A stretch of DNA of 64,000 bases, from the NCBI RefSeq assembly GCF_002871945.2, contig NZ_CP126963.1, forward strand, positions 620,001 to 684,000, read 5' to 3'. The DNA is from Gleimia hominis. Lineage in GTDB: Bacteria; Actinomycetota; Actinomycetes; Actinomycetales; Actinomycetaceae. Shown here piece by piece: positions 16,461-24,704 of this stretch (its first letter is position 1; each line of letters begins with the position of its first letter). The translations under genes were made by a program, and so were the position numbers. Under the pieces are notes generated by a model that worked only from the letters and a program-made list of their open reading frames with translations, ran no database searches and had not been told where the DNA came from.

Positions 16461-16501
16461 CGCGGGAAGCGAACGCGCGTGGCGAAAACCCGGTAGGCAC
16501 G

Positions 16502-16507
16502 TAGACT
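16502..16507 (+). promoter_or_regulatory. -10 box just before uvrB, possible leaderless start
   Basis: TAGACT ends 7 bp before the uvrB ATG, so transcription would start at or next to the start codon. There is no clear Shine-Dalgarno sequence. No good -35 is seen. Confidence 0.45.
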
Positions 16508-16514
16508 AGCGGGT

Positions 16515-18593
16515 ATGGATAGCCCTATTGTGCGCCAAGAAGCAGCGTTCGAAGTCGTTTCCGAATTCAGCCCCTCCGGGGACCAGCCTAGCGCGATCGC
16601 ACAGTTGCGAGACCGGATTAATGCGGGTGAAAAAGACGTGGTTCTGCTGGGAGCAACGGGCACGGGTAAGTCCGCGACTGCAGCGTGGACAATCGAACAG
16701 ATCCAACGCCCCACGCTGGTGATGGCGCCCAATAAGACACTGGCGGCGCAACTGGCGGCGGAACTGCGGGAACTACTACCCCATAACGCGGTTGAATACT
16801 TCGTGTCCTACTACGACTACTACCAGCCGGAAGCCTATGTGCCGCAAACGGATACGTATATAGAAAAAGACTCGTCTATTAACGACGAGGTGGAACGTTT
16901 GCGCCACTCCGCCACTAATAGTTTGTTGACTCGCCGTGACACCGTGGTGGTTGCGTCCGTGTCCTGCATTTACGGCCTCGGGACCCCCGAGGAATACGTG
17001 GCGCGCATGGTGGAACTGCAGGTGGGGATGGAAATTGACCGCAATGAGCTGCTGCGCCAGTTCGTCGCCATGCAATACACCCGCAACGATGTGGCGTTCA
17101 CGCGGGGCACGTTCCGCGTGCGTGGGGACACGATCGAAATCATTCCCGTGTATGAGGAACTTGCAATCCGCATCGAAATGTTCGGCGACGAGATTGAGAA
17201 CCTCGCGGTGCTGCATCCGCTGACGGGGAATTTGATTCGCGAGGTGGACCACGCATTCTTGTTCCCCGCATCCCACTACGTGGCGGGGGAGGAACGGATG
17301 AAGCACGCGATCGAGTCGATTGAAGCGGAGCTGGATGAGCGGGTGGCGTGGTTTAAGAAGCAAAATAAGTTGCTTGAGGCGCAGCGCCTGCAGATGCGCA
17401 CCACGTACGACCTGGAGATGATGAGGGAGATTGGCTCTTGTTCGGGGATTGAGAACTATTCGCGGCACATCGACGGGCGTGGGCCAGGGACCCCACCGCA
17501 CACCCTCCTTGATTACTTCCCGGACGACTTCGTGCTCGTAATCGACGAATCGCACGTTACGGTACCGCAAATCGGGGCGATGTACGAAGGGGACATGTCG
17601 CGTAAACGCACGCTCGTGGACCACGGTTTCCGCTTACCATCGGCGATGGATAACCGGCCCCTAAAGTGGGATGAGTTCTTGGAACGCATCGGCCAAACCA
17701 TCTACATGTCGGCAACGCCCGGCCCGTACGAGTTGGAGCAATCGCACGGAGTGGTGGAGCAAATTATCCGCCCAACTGGTCTGGTAGACCCGAAAGTGAT
17801 TGTGAAACCCACGGAGGGGCAAATCGATGACCTCATGGATGAAATTAACCAGCGGGTGGAACGGAACGAACGGGTTTTGGTAACTACCCTCACGAAAAAA
17901 ATGGCGGAAGAACTGACAGACTACCTGCTGGCGCGCGATATCCGCGTGGAATACCTGCATTCTGACGTGGATACGCTCCGGCGGGTGGAGCTGCTGCGGG
18001 AACTGCGCATGGGGAAGTTCGACGTGTTGGTGGGGATTAACTTGCTGCGTGAGGGACTGGACTTGCCGGAAGTGTCACTGGTGGCAATTTTGGATGCGGA
18101 CAAAGAGGGGTTCTTGCGCTCCACCACGTCCCTGATTCAAACCATTGGACGTGCTGCCAGGAACGTGGATGGGCAGGTGCATATGTACGCGGACCACATT
18201 ACGGAGTCCATGCGGTACGCGATCGATGAAACGCAGCGCCGGCGCGAGAAGCAGATAGCGTACAACAAGGAACACGGGGTGGATCCGCAGCCGCTGCGGA
18301 AAAAGATCCAGGATGTCACCGACATGCTTGCCCGCGAGGATATTGATACGGAGGAACTGCTTTCCGGTGGGTACCGTAAGCCGGTTACGGATGCGGATAA
18401 GGGCCTTGAGGGACTGTCGACGCGCGCCCAACTGGCAGGTGCTGCGGAGGCCGACCTGGAGGGGCTGATTGACCAGCTCACCCAGCAGATGCACGCCGCA
18501 GCGGAAGACCTCCAGTTTGAGGTTGCAGCGCGGTTGCGCGACGAACTATCGGAACTAAAACAGGAGCTGCGGCAGATGCGGGCCGCTAACTAA
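16515..18593 (+). CDS. uvrB: Excinuclease ABC subunit B
   Basis: Damage-verifying helicase-like subunit of nucleotide excision repair; it is loaded by UvrA and recruits UvrC. The 692-residue protein has Walker [16 protein letters not shown], the beta-hairpin [12 protein letters not shown] that inserts between strands, Walker [12 protein letters not shown], helicase motifs [22 protein letters not shown] and QTIGRAARN, and a C-terminal UVR motif (about 650-685) for UvrC. ATG at 16515, with no strong ribosome site. uvrA and uvrC are also in this window but in separate transcription units. Confidence 0.97.
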   Translation: MDSPIVRQEAAFEVVSEFSPSGDQPSAIAQLRDRINAGEKDVVLLGATGTGKSATAAWTIEQIQRPTLVMAPNKTLAAQLAAELRELLPHNAVEYFVSYYDYYQPEAYVPQTDTYIEKDSSINDEVERLRHSATNSLLTRRDTVVVASVSCIYGLGTPEEYVARMVELQVGMEIDRNELLRQFVAMQYTRNDVAFTRGTFRVRGDTIEIIPVYEELAIRIEMFGDEIENLAVLHPLTGNLIREVDHAFLFPASHYVAGEERMKHAIESIEAELDERVAWFKKQNKLLEAQRLQMRTTYDLEMMREIGSCSGIENYSRHIDGRGPGTPPHTLLDYFPDDFVLVIDESHVTVPQIGAMYEGDMSRKRTLVDHGFRLPSAMDNRPLKWDEFLERIGQTIYMSATPGPYELEQSHGVVEQIIRPTGLVDPKVIVKPTEGQIDDLMDEINQRVERNERVLVTTLTKKMAEELTDYLLARDIRVEYLHSDVDTLRRVELLRELRMGKFDVLVGINLLREGLDLPEVSLVAILDADKEGFLRSTTSLIQTIGRAARNVDGQVHMYADHITESMRYAIDETQRRREKQIAYNKEHGVDPQPLRKKIQDVTDMLAREDIDTEELLSGGYRKPVTDADKGLEGLSTRAQLAGAAEADLEGLIDQLTQQMHAAAEDLQFEVAARLRDELSELKQELRQMRAAN

Positions 18594-18749
18594 AGCCCGG
18601 TCACAGCTTTTGTGTGGGCACCCGCTGGGTCTGAACGCCGGCTCGCCAACTACCTCACACTATGTTGTTGCTGCGGGCGCAACCTGGGCCGATTAAACTG
18701 GGTGCGCTATTGTTAAAACTGCAGATAATCCATTGAAGGGACCATCGTT

Positions 18750-19736
18750 TTGGACGTCCATCTTCTCGGCTGGCTCGGACTAGCGGCCGTAGTCGTAGCG
18801 CTGGTGGCGGTAGACATTTTTGGGCACGTGCGCACCCCGCACGAACCCACCCTAAAAGAAGCCGCTAAGTGGAGCGCCGGATACATTGCTTTAGCGTTAG
18901 CATTTGGCCTTCTGATCTGGGGGATTTGGGGGCTGAAGTACGCGGGGGAGTACTGGGCGGGGTGGATCACCGAGTGGTCCCTTTCGCTCGACAACCTGTT
19001 CGTGTTCATCATAATTATTGGCGCATTCCGCGTCCCCAGGGCATTCCAACAGAAAGTGCTGCTGTCCGGTATCGTCATTGCGCTCGTGTTGCGGCTCGTA
19101 TTTATCCTCATTGGGGGCGCGATTATTGCGCGGTGGGCGTGGATTTTCTACATTTTTGGCCTGTGGTTGCTTTACACAGCGTACACGCAGGTGCGCGATG
19201 GGTTGCAAGATGATGAGGCAGACGCGGAGTATACTGAACCGAAGTTCGTGACCCTCATGCGGAAGGTGTTTCCGGTTACCGACGGGTTCGTGTCCGACAA
19301 ACTTTTGCATCGGCATGCGGGCCGCACATATATTACGCCCCTGTTGCTCGTGATCGTCGCGCTCGGGTCCGCGGACCTCATGTTCGCGTTCGATTCGATT
19401 CCCGCGATTTTCGGGTTAACGCGTGAACCGTTCATCGTGTTTGCCGCCAACGCGTTTGCTCTGCTTGGGTTACGGCAACTGTACTTTTTGATCGATGGCC
19501 TGTTAGAAAAACTCGTCTACCTCCACTTTGGTTTAGCTGCGATCCTCGCGTTCATTGGGGTGAAACTGATTTTGCACGCTATGCACGAGAATACGTTTAG
19601 TTTCTTAAACGGCGGCCAGGGGTTCGACGTTCCCGAAATCGGCATCCCCGGTTCTTTAGGCTTCATTATCTTCACCCTGGTAGTTACCGTAGTCGCATCC
19701 ATTTGGAAGTCCCGCAAAGACAAGTCACGTTCGTAG
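18750..19736 (+). CDS. TerC-family integral membrane protein
   Basis: The 328-residue protein has about nine transmembrane segments and TerC/Alx hallmarks: AGWITEWSLSLDNLFVFIII, with its acidic SLDN motif, and later ALGSADLMFAFDSIPAIFGL, with conserved DSIPA. The family is linked to manganese export and to metalation of secreted proteins; its older tellurite-resistance name is not a reliable function. TTG start at 18750 with gaaggg 10 bases upstream. The 156-bp leader was checked for the Mn-sensing yybP-ykoY riboswitch that often precedes this family; none was recognised. Confidence 0.88.
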   Translation: MDVHLLGWLGLAAVVVALVAVDIFGHVRTPHEPTLKEAAKWSAGYIALALAFGLLIWGIWGLKYAGEYWAGWITEWSLSLDNLFVFIIIIGAFRVPRAFQQKVLLSGIVIALVLRLVFILIGGAIIARWAWIFYIFGLWLLYTAYTQVRDGLQDDEADAEYTEPKFVTLMRKVFPVTDGFVSDKLLHRHAGRTYITPLLLVIVALGSADLMFAFDSIPAIFGLTREPFIVFAANAFALLGLRQLYFLIDGLLEKLVYLHFGLAAILAFIGVKLILHAMHENTFSFLNGGQGFDVPEIGIPGSLGFIIFTLVVTVVASIWKSRKDKSRS

Positions 19737-19820
19737 CGAATAAACCGGTTTTCCTTTTGATTTTGCTTGAGGGCAGGTCGGGTTCTCCTCGCGTGGTTAG
19801 ATACCGCTAAGCTAGTGCGT

Positions 19821-22196
19821 GTGAAAGATGTTAGTGCCATTTCTACGTACGCAGAATCTGGGTTAACAACCGCGCAAGTGAAGCAGGCGCAAGAGCGCGG
19901 TGAGTCGAACCGGATGAACACGCGCTCATCGCGGTCGTTCAAAGCGATTTTGCGGACCAACTTGCTGACCATTTTTAACGCGATCTTGGTTTCTTGCATG
20001 GTTGTTGTGCTGCTGGTGGGGCAGTGGCAAGACGCCGTGTTCGGCGTGGTAATGGTTGCAAATATCCTCATTGGAACGGGTTCGGAGCTGCGGGCAAAAC
20101 GCACACTAGACAAGTTGGCGATACTTCAATCCCCGAAAACAGTGGTGGTGCGCGATGGAAAAGCGCAGGAGGTTCCATCGTCGGACGTGGTCACGCAGGA
20201 CGTGATTTGTTTGAACGCCGGCGACCAGGTGGTTGCGGACGGTGAGGTGCGCCACGGTGCGGGCCTGCGGGTGGATGAATCCATGCTTACGGGCGAGTCC
20301 GTGCCCGTAGCGAAACAGGCGGGAGATTCGCTCATGTCTGGCACGACTATCGTGGCGGGCAACGGGGTGTTCCAAGCAACCGCCGTGGGCCGGGATGCGT
20401 ACGCGGGGCAGTTAACAGCGGAGGCGAAGCAGTTCACTCGCGCTCGTTCAGAGATTGCCGAGGGCATCGATCGGGTGTTGAAATGGATCTCCTGGGTGAT
20501 CGTGCCGATGGTGTGCCTGCTGGTGTGGTCGCAGCTGCGAAGTGCGGAGGGCGTGTCGTGGCAGCACGCCGTGGTCTTGGCGATCGCGGGGGTGGTAGGC
20601 ATGATTCCGCAGGGATTGGTGCTGCTTACCTCAATGAACTTCGCGTTGGCGTCCGCGCAGTTGGCTCGTCAAAACGTACTGGTTCAAGAGTTGAATGCAG
20701 TGGAGGTGCTGGCCCGGGTTGACCGGTTGTGTTTGGACAAAACCGGAACACTCACCACGGGGACAATGACGGTCACCGAAATGAACCACTATGTGGATGA
20801 TGACCAGGCGGGCCGCCGCGCATTGGCGTACTTAGTGAGCGACGGTGGAAATGACACCGCCCGGGCCGTTAAATCCGCTCTAGAAGACGTTTCCCCGTCG
20901 GATCCGGACCGGTATGTCGCGTTCGATTCGTCTCGCAAGTGGTCTGCTATGCTAGATCCTGAGGGAACCTGGTTTTTCGGTGCGCCCGAGATTCTGCTGA
21001 AGCAGGCTAGGGGAGAGGCCGCGCAGCAAGCCCGCGAACAAGTCGATGAATGCGCTAAGCAGGGAGCGCGCGTGGTTTGCCTAGTGCATTCGAAGCAGCC
21101 ACTTAACGAAGACGAACCAGAGCTGGCAGACGATCTTGCGCCGGTTCTGCTGGTGGTGTTGCAAGAGGAAATCCGCTCGGATGCCGAAGAAACGCTGCAG
21201 TACTTTAGGGAACAAGAAGTGGGGCTAAAGGTCATCTCCGGGGACAACCCCACCACTGTGGGAGCGTTGGCGCAGCGGGTGAAGTTATGTGGAGATCGGC
21301 AGGTGCGGACGTTTGACGCCCGCGAGTTCCCGCAAGACGAAGCTGAAGCCCGCCGCGTGTGTCAAGATTACGACGTGTTTGGCCGCGTCACCCCGGATGT
21401 GAAACGCAAAATGGTGAAGGCTCTGCAAGCTGATGGGCATACGGTGGCGATGACGGGTGATGGGGTGAACGACGTTTTGGCGCTGAAAGCTGCAGACCTG
21501 GGGATCGCAATGGGGTCGGGCACCACGGCTACAAAAGCAGTGGCGAAAGTGGTGTTGGTTGATGGGAAGTTCTCTAAACTCCCGGGAGTGGTTGCGCAAG
21601 GTCGGCGCATTATCGCGAACATGGAGCGCGTCTCGTCCCTGTTCTTAACCAAGACCTTTTACGTTGCCGCTATCTCCGCGGTGGTTGCCCTCATGGCGTG
21701 GCGGTTCCCGTTTTTGCCGCGGCAAATGACGATCATCTCCAGCCTCACAATCGGCATTCCCTCATTCTTCTTGGCACTCGCACCCAACAAGCGCCGCTAC
21801 ACACCCGGGTTCTTGCAACGCACCCTGGCATTGGCCGTGCCTTCAGCCGTAGTGATTGGCATTACCGCCCTGGTGATATACCGGCTTTGCGGTGAAACCA
21901 GGGAGGAATCGTCAACAGCTGCGACCCTCGCGGTGGTTATTGGTGGCCTCTACCTACTTGGCATCTTGTCGCGGCCCCTAGTGCCGTGGCGCATCGCGCT
22001 TTTGACCACCATGGCGGGTTTAGCGGTAGTTACCGTAATGACTCCGATGCTGCGCACCTTCTTCGCACTGCAGTGGCCGTCGGGGTGGACGTGGCTGATA
22101 ATCGCCCTTGCCGGCATCGTGCAGGCACTGCTTTTAGAGGGGATTCACCGAACCCACGACCGAGCGTACGGTACCGTGACGCGCATTGTTCGGTGA
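19821..22196 (+). CDS. Cation-transporting P-type ATPase, CtpE-like
   Basis: ATP-driven membrane cation pump. The roughly 791-residue protein has the actuator motif LTGESVPVAK, the phosphorylated Asp306 in LDKTGTLTTGTM, the nucleotide-binding motif FFGAPEILL, and the hinge MTGDGVNDVLALKAADLGIA. The long C-terminal membrane part (FLALAPNKRRYTPGF) resembles mycobacterial CtpE, implicated in calcium uptake. No heavy-metal-binding N-terminal domain and no CPx motif are present, which argues against a copper or zinc pump. The start is uncertain: GTG 19821 is chosen, but GTG 19815 or a start near 19767 are possible; no clear ribosome site is visible. Confidence 0.88.
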   Translation: MKDVSAISTYAESGLTTAQVKQAQERGESNRMNTRSSRSFKAILRTNLLTIFNAILVSCMVVVLLVGQWQDAVFGVVMVANILIGTGSELRAKRTLDKLAILQSPKTVVVRDGKAQEVPSSDVVTQDVICLNAGDQVVADGEVRHGAGLRVDESMLTGESVPVAKQAGDSLMSGTTIVAGNGVFQATAVGRDAYAGQLTAEAKQFTRARSEIAEGIDRVLKWISWVIVPMVCLLVWSQLRSAEGVSWQHAVVLAIAGVVGMIPQGLVLLTSMNFALASAQLARQNVLVQELNAVEVLARVDRLCLDKTGTLTTGTMTVTEMNHYVDDDQAGRRALAYLVSDGGNDTARAVKSALEDVSPSDPDRYVAFDSSRKWSAMLDPEGTWFFGAPEILLKQARGEAAQQAREQVDECAKQGARVVCLVHSKQPLNEDEPELADDLAPVLLVVLQEEIRSDAEETLQYFREQEVGLKVISGDNPTTVGALAQRVKLCGDRQVRTFDAREFPQDEAEARRVCQDYDVFGRVTPDVKRKMVKALQADGHTVAMTGDGVNDVLALKAADLGIAMGSGTTATKAVAKVVLVDGKFSKLPGVVAQGRRIIANMERVSSLFLTKTFYVAAISAVVALMAWRFPFLPRQMTIISSLTIGIPSFFLALAPNKRRYTPGFLQRTLALAVPSAVVIGITALVIYRLCGETREESSTAATLAVVIGGLYLLGILSRPLVPWRIALLTTMAGLAVVTVMTPMLRTFFALQWPSGWTWLIIALAGIVQALLLEGIHRTHDRAYGTVTRIVR

Positions 22197-22265
22197 CCGA
22201 GTTCATTGCGAACTTGGCCGGTTCAGTAACCTGGGTTAAGCAGGATTGGGCGTTACGTCAGTGAC

Positions 22266-23258
22266 CTACCAGGTGGATGTGTCCTCTGCATTACCAGCGG
22301 CGAGGTGGCGTGACAGCACGGCTGCGACCATGAGCTGCAGCTGGTGGAAAACGATGACCGGGATCGTCACTTGCGCAACGATGTGCGGGGGGAAGATGAT
22401 CGCCGCCATCGGCAGGCCGGTGGCTAGGGATTTCTTGGAACCGCACATGAGTAACGCGATGTTGTCGGGCCGGGACAGTTTCAAGAAACGGCCCGCCCGC
22501 CAGGTTGCCGACATGACGATAGCCAGGATTATTGCGGCTGCGATGATGAGCATGATCGCGTCTTTCCACGACACAGTGGCCCACAATCCGCGCGCAGTAG
22601 CACCGGCAATACCTGCGGCGACGACAATCAGAATGGTGCCGCGGTCAACTACTTTGGTTAGCCACTTTGAGCGTCGGACCCAGTTCCCAAGTTTTGGTTG
22701 CAGCAGTTGGCCGATAATGAAAGGGATCAGCAACTGGATTAGAACGTTGACTATCGAGTCGCTGCCCACCCCCGTTTTCGCTCCCATCATGAGCATGACC
22801 AGCAGTGGTGTAATGACCATGCCGATAATATTAGACACGGTCGCGGAGCAGACCGCGCCCGCCACGTTCCCTCCGGCAATCGATGTGAACGACACGGAGG
22901 ACTGGACGGTCGAAGGCAGCAGTGTCATGTACAGTACCCCCAGGGCGAACGTGGGGCCCAGCAGTGCCTCGTGCCTCAAAAGTGGATAAAGTGCCCACCC
23001 CAACAGGGGAATGAACACGAACGTGGAAAACATTACTGTCCCTTGAAGTTTGAGATTTTTTAATCCTTCCCAAACTTCAGAGGTGCGAAGCCGCATTCCA
23101 TATACGAGAAACAGGGCCATTACCGCCACTTTGCCCGCTATTTCAAGAGCTTTGATCCACCCGGAGGGAATTGGAATCAAAATTCCCAGCACCAGAATGG
23201 TCACTAGGGAGACAACAAACGGGTCGATATAACGCGATAACTTCACTTTTGTCACCAT
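22266..23258 (-). CDS. SBF-like (bile acid:sodium symporter family) transporter
   Basis: The 330-residue membrane protein has about ten hydrophobic segments. It contains patterns of the SBF-like/YfeH branch of the bile acid-sodium symporter fold: LLPSTVQSSVSFTSIAGGN, CSATVSNIIGMVITP and the late CGSKKSLATGLPMA motif. The substrate is unknown; the family name does not imply bile salts here. Start chosen at 23258 because gggggaa lies 7 bases upstream; 23294 would add 12 residues. It is divergent from the hydrolase gene at 23329 and convergent with the P-type ATPase. Confidence 0.85.
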   Translation of the reverse strand: MVTKVKLSRYIDPFVVSLVTILVLGILIPIPSGWIKALEIAGKVAVMALFLVYGMRLRTSEVWEGLKNLKLQGTVMFSTFVFIPLLGWALYPLLRHEALLGPTFALGVLYMTLLPSTVQSSVSFTSIAGGNVAGAVCSATVSNIIGMVITPLLVMLMMGAKTGVGSDSIVNVLIQLLIPFIIGQLLQPKLGNWVRRSKWLTKVVDRGTILIVVAAGIAGATARGLWATVSWKDAIMLIIAAAIILAIVMSATWRAGRFLKLSRPDNIALLMCGSKKSLATGLPMAAIIFPPHIVAQVTIPVIVFHQLQLMVAAVLSRHLAAGNAEDTSTW

Positions 23259-23328
23259 AGCAAAGTTCCCCCGATTTACCATGAGGGTTGGCATGGGGCA
23301 CCGCGGCTTTAAGTGCTAGCGTAAAGGC

Positions 23329-24165
23329 ATGGATACAAATCTTTCTTGCGACATTAAGGGACACCCGGAAGCACCGGTGCTACTACTGGGGTCAGCGCTT
23401 GGATCTGACCGGCACATGTGGGACGACGTGATGCCGGCGCTCACCAAGTTCCGCGTGGTTCGCTACGATCTACCCGGGCACGGCCTGTCCCCACTTCTGG
23501 ATGTCGATGGACCTGCCCAGGTTGAGGACCTTGGGCGCGCGATATTGAAAATGTTGGACGACGTGGGGGTAGACACGTTCCACGCGGCTGGGTTGTCGCT
23601 GGGTGGAATGCTCAGTTTGTGGCTCGCAATAAACGCGCCCCAGCGGGTTAAATCAGTAACCATGCTGTCGTCGGGGCCGGTGTTGGAACCGTCGAGCGCG
23701 TGGGAGGAAAAGGCGGCGGCCGTGCGGTCGAATGGCACGCAGTCACTGGTGGATGCCACGATGCAACGCTGGTTCACTCCCCAGTTCCTCGCCCAGCGTG
23801 GCCCGCGCGTGCAGCGCACCCGCAACACGTTCATATCCTGCGCTGACGAGGGGTACGCGCAGTGCTGCGAGGTGATCGCTTCGATGGATAACCGCGATGG
23901 CGCAGCAACGCTGGCGCAACCGTTGAATATAATTTGTGCAACGCACGATCAGACACTACCACCAGACGAGGCCCAAGAGTTCGCGAAAACGGTTAGAAAC
24001 GGTGGTAACGACGCTGTGACCGTGCAGGAGATTACGGATGCGGCTCACATGAGTGCGGTGGAACGTCCCGATGAAGTCCGCGTGGCGCTCAGCCAGGCGA
24101 TGGCACAGGTAAAACCGTTTCGCTTCAAGTTCGGAGCCACTAAACTCAGCTACGGCATGAAGTAG
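23329..24165 (+). CDS. Alpha/beta hydrolase, 3-oxoadipate enol-lactonase-like
   Basis: The 278-residue protein has the alpha/beta-hydrolase fold. Nucleophile Ser90 lies in AAGLSLGGMLS, the acid is probably Asp in CATHDQTLPPDE, and the His is in DAAHMSAVERP. The oxyanion region LLLGSALGSDRHMWDD resembles PcaD (3-oxoadipate enol-lactonase), but no other protocatechuate-pathway gene is nearby, so the substrate is not assigned. The C-terminal tail (RFKFGATKLSYGMK) extends past the normal fold end. It starts at an ATG 70 bp from the divergent transporter start and ends before a bidirectional terminator. Confidence 0.85.
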   Translation: MDTNLSCDIKGHPEAPVLLLGSALGSDRHMWDDVMPALTKFRVVRYDLPGHGLSPLLDVDGPAQVEDLGRAILKMLDDVGVDTFHAAGLSLGGMLSLWLAINAPQRVKSVTMLSSGPVLEPSSAWEEKAAAVRSNGTQSLVDATMQRWFTPQFLAQRGPRVQRTRNTFISCADEGYAQCCEVIASMDNRDGAATLAQPLNIICATHDQTLPPDEAQEFAKTVRNGGNDAVTVQEITDAAHMSAVERPDEVRVALSQAMAQVKPFRFKFGATKLSYGMK

Positions 24166-24190
24166 TTGCCAAGCTAATTTTTCAACCAGA

Positions 24191-24222
24191 GAGGTCCCCG
24201 CGTCTTCGGAAGCGGGGACCTC
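24191..24222. terminator. Bidirectional terminator
   Basis: An 11-bp GC-rich stem (24191-24201 with 24212-24222) with a 10-base loop lies between the convergent hydrolase and YCII genes. No strong T-run is present on the plus side. Confidence 0.65.
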
Positions 24223-24279
24223 GTGCTAACCACAGTGCCTACACCTAGTGGGCCAGCGAATCAGAGTAGCGGCCGAGGA

Positions 24280-24609
24280 TCAGGGGTTGGGCTGTGGAAA
24301 GTCAGCGGGAGTTTCAAACTTCTCCGCCATATCGCCAATCGTGGGTTCCCATTCGCGGATAATTATGCGCCGCACCAAGCCCTGTGAGAAGAACGGGTCT
24401 TTTTCCAGTAGCTCTTGCGCTTCCCGCGCAGTCGCAGTGTGCATGAGCAGGAGCGCGCCGGCGAACGTGGCGTCGCGCAAGTGCCCGGAAGAAATGAGTT
24501 TCCCCTGCGCATTCAGCCCACGCAGATAGCTGCGGTGCGAGTGGCGCAGTTCGTTCAAAAATGTTTGCGTCGATGGTTCGTATTCGTAGGTGACAGCATA
24601 AATCGGCAT
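24280..24609 (-). CDS. YCII-related domain protein
   Basis: The 109-residue protein fits the YCII fold (dimeric alpha-beta barrel, about 95 aa). It begins MPIYAVTYEYEP, has the His-containing HRSYLRGLNAQGKLISSGHL, and ends its core with DPFFSQGLVRRIIIREWEP, where the DPF motif is characteristic. Members are small enzymes or ligand binders whose reactions are mostly unknown, so no function is given. The ATG start is preceded on the minus strand by the site aggagg. It is transcribed divergently from uvrA. Confidence 0.85.
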   Translation of the reverse strand: MPIYAVTYEYEPSTQTFLNELRHSHRSYLRGLNAQGKLISSGHLRDATFAGALLLMHTATAREAQELLEKDPFFSQGLVRRIIIREWEPTIGDMAEKFETPADFPQPNP

Positions 24610-24666
24610 ATAACCAGTATCCTCCTGAAATCGTTAATTTTCTAGGTCTTTAGTGAGGATTCTCAA

Positions 24667-24682
24667 TCGAACAGTTGTGCGA
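24667..24682 (+). promoter_or_regulatory. Candidate LexA (SOS) box upstream of uvrA
   Basis: TCGAAC-agtt-GTGCGA matches the actinobacterial SOS consensus TCGAAC-N4-GTTCGA with one mismatch. It lies 22 bp before the uvrA start codon, overlapping the likely promoter. A -10-like TAGAGT is at 24701-24706. Confidence 0.6.
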
Positions 24683-24704
24683 CAGTTTGCGATGATGCTC
24701 TAGA

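Noticed and set aside
16461..16514. A LexA box before uvrB (gcgaac-gcgc-gtggcg).
   Set aside because: Too many mismatches in the second half-site compared with the uvrA site.
18594..18749. A manganese (yybP-ykoY) riboswitch before the TerC gene.
   Set aside because: No matching conserved internal loops or helices were recognised in the 156-bp gap.
22246..22989. 247-codon plus-strand frame opposite the SBF-like transporter.
   Set aside because: The minus strand encodes a coherent ten-helix membrane protein; the plus frame shows no motif.
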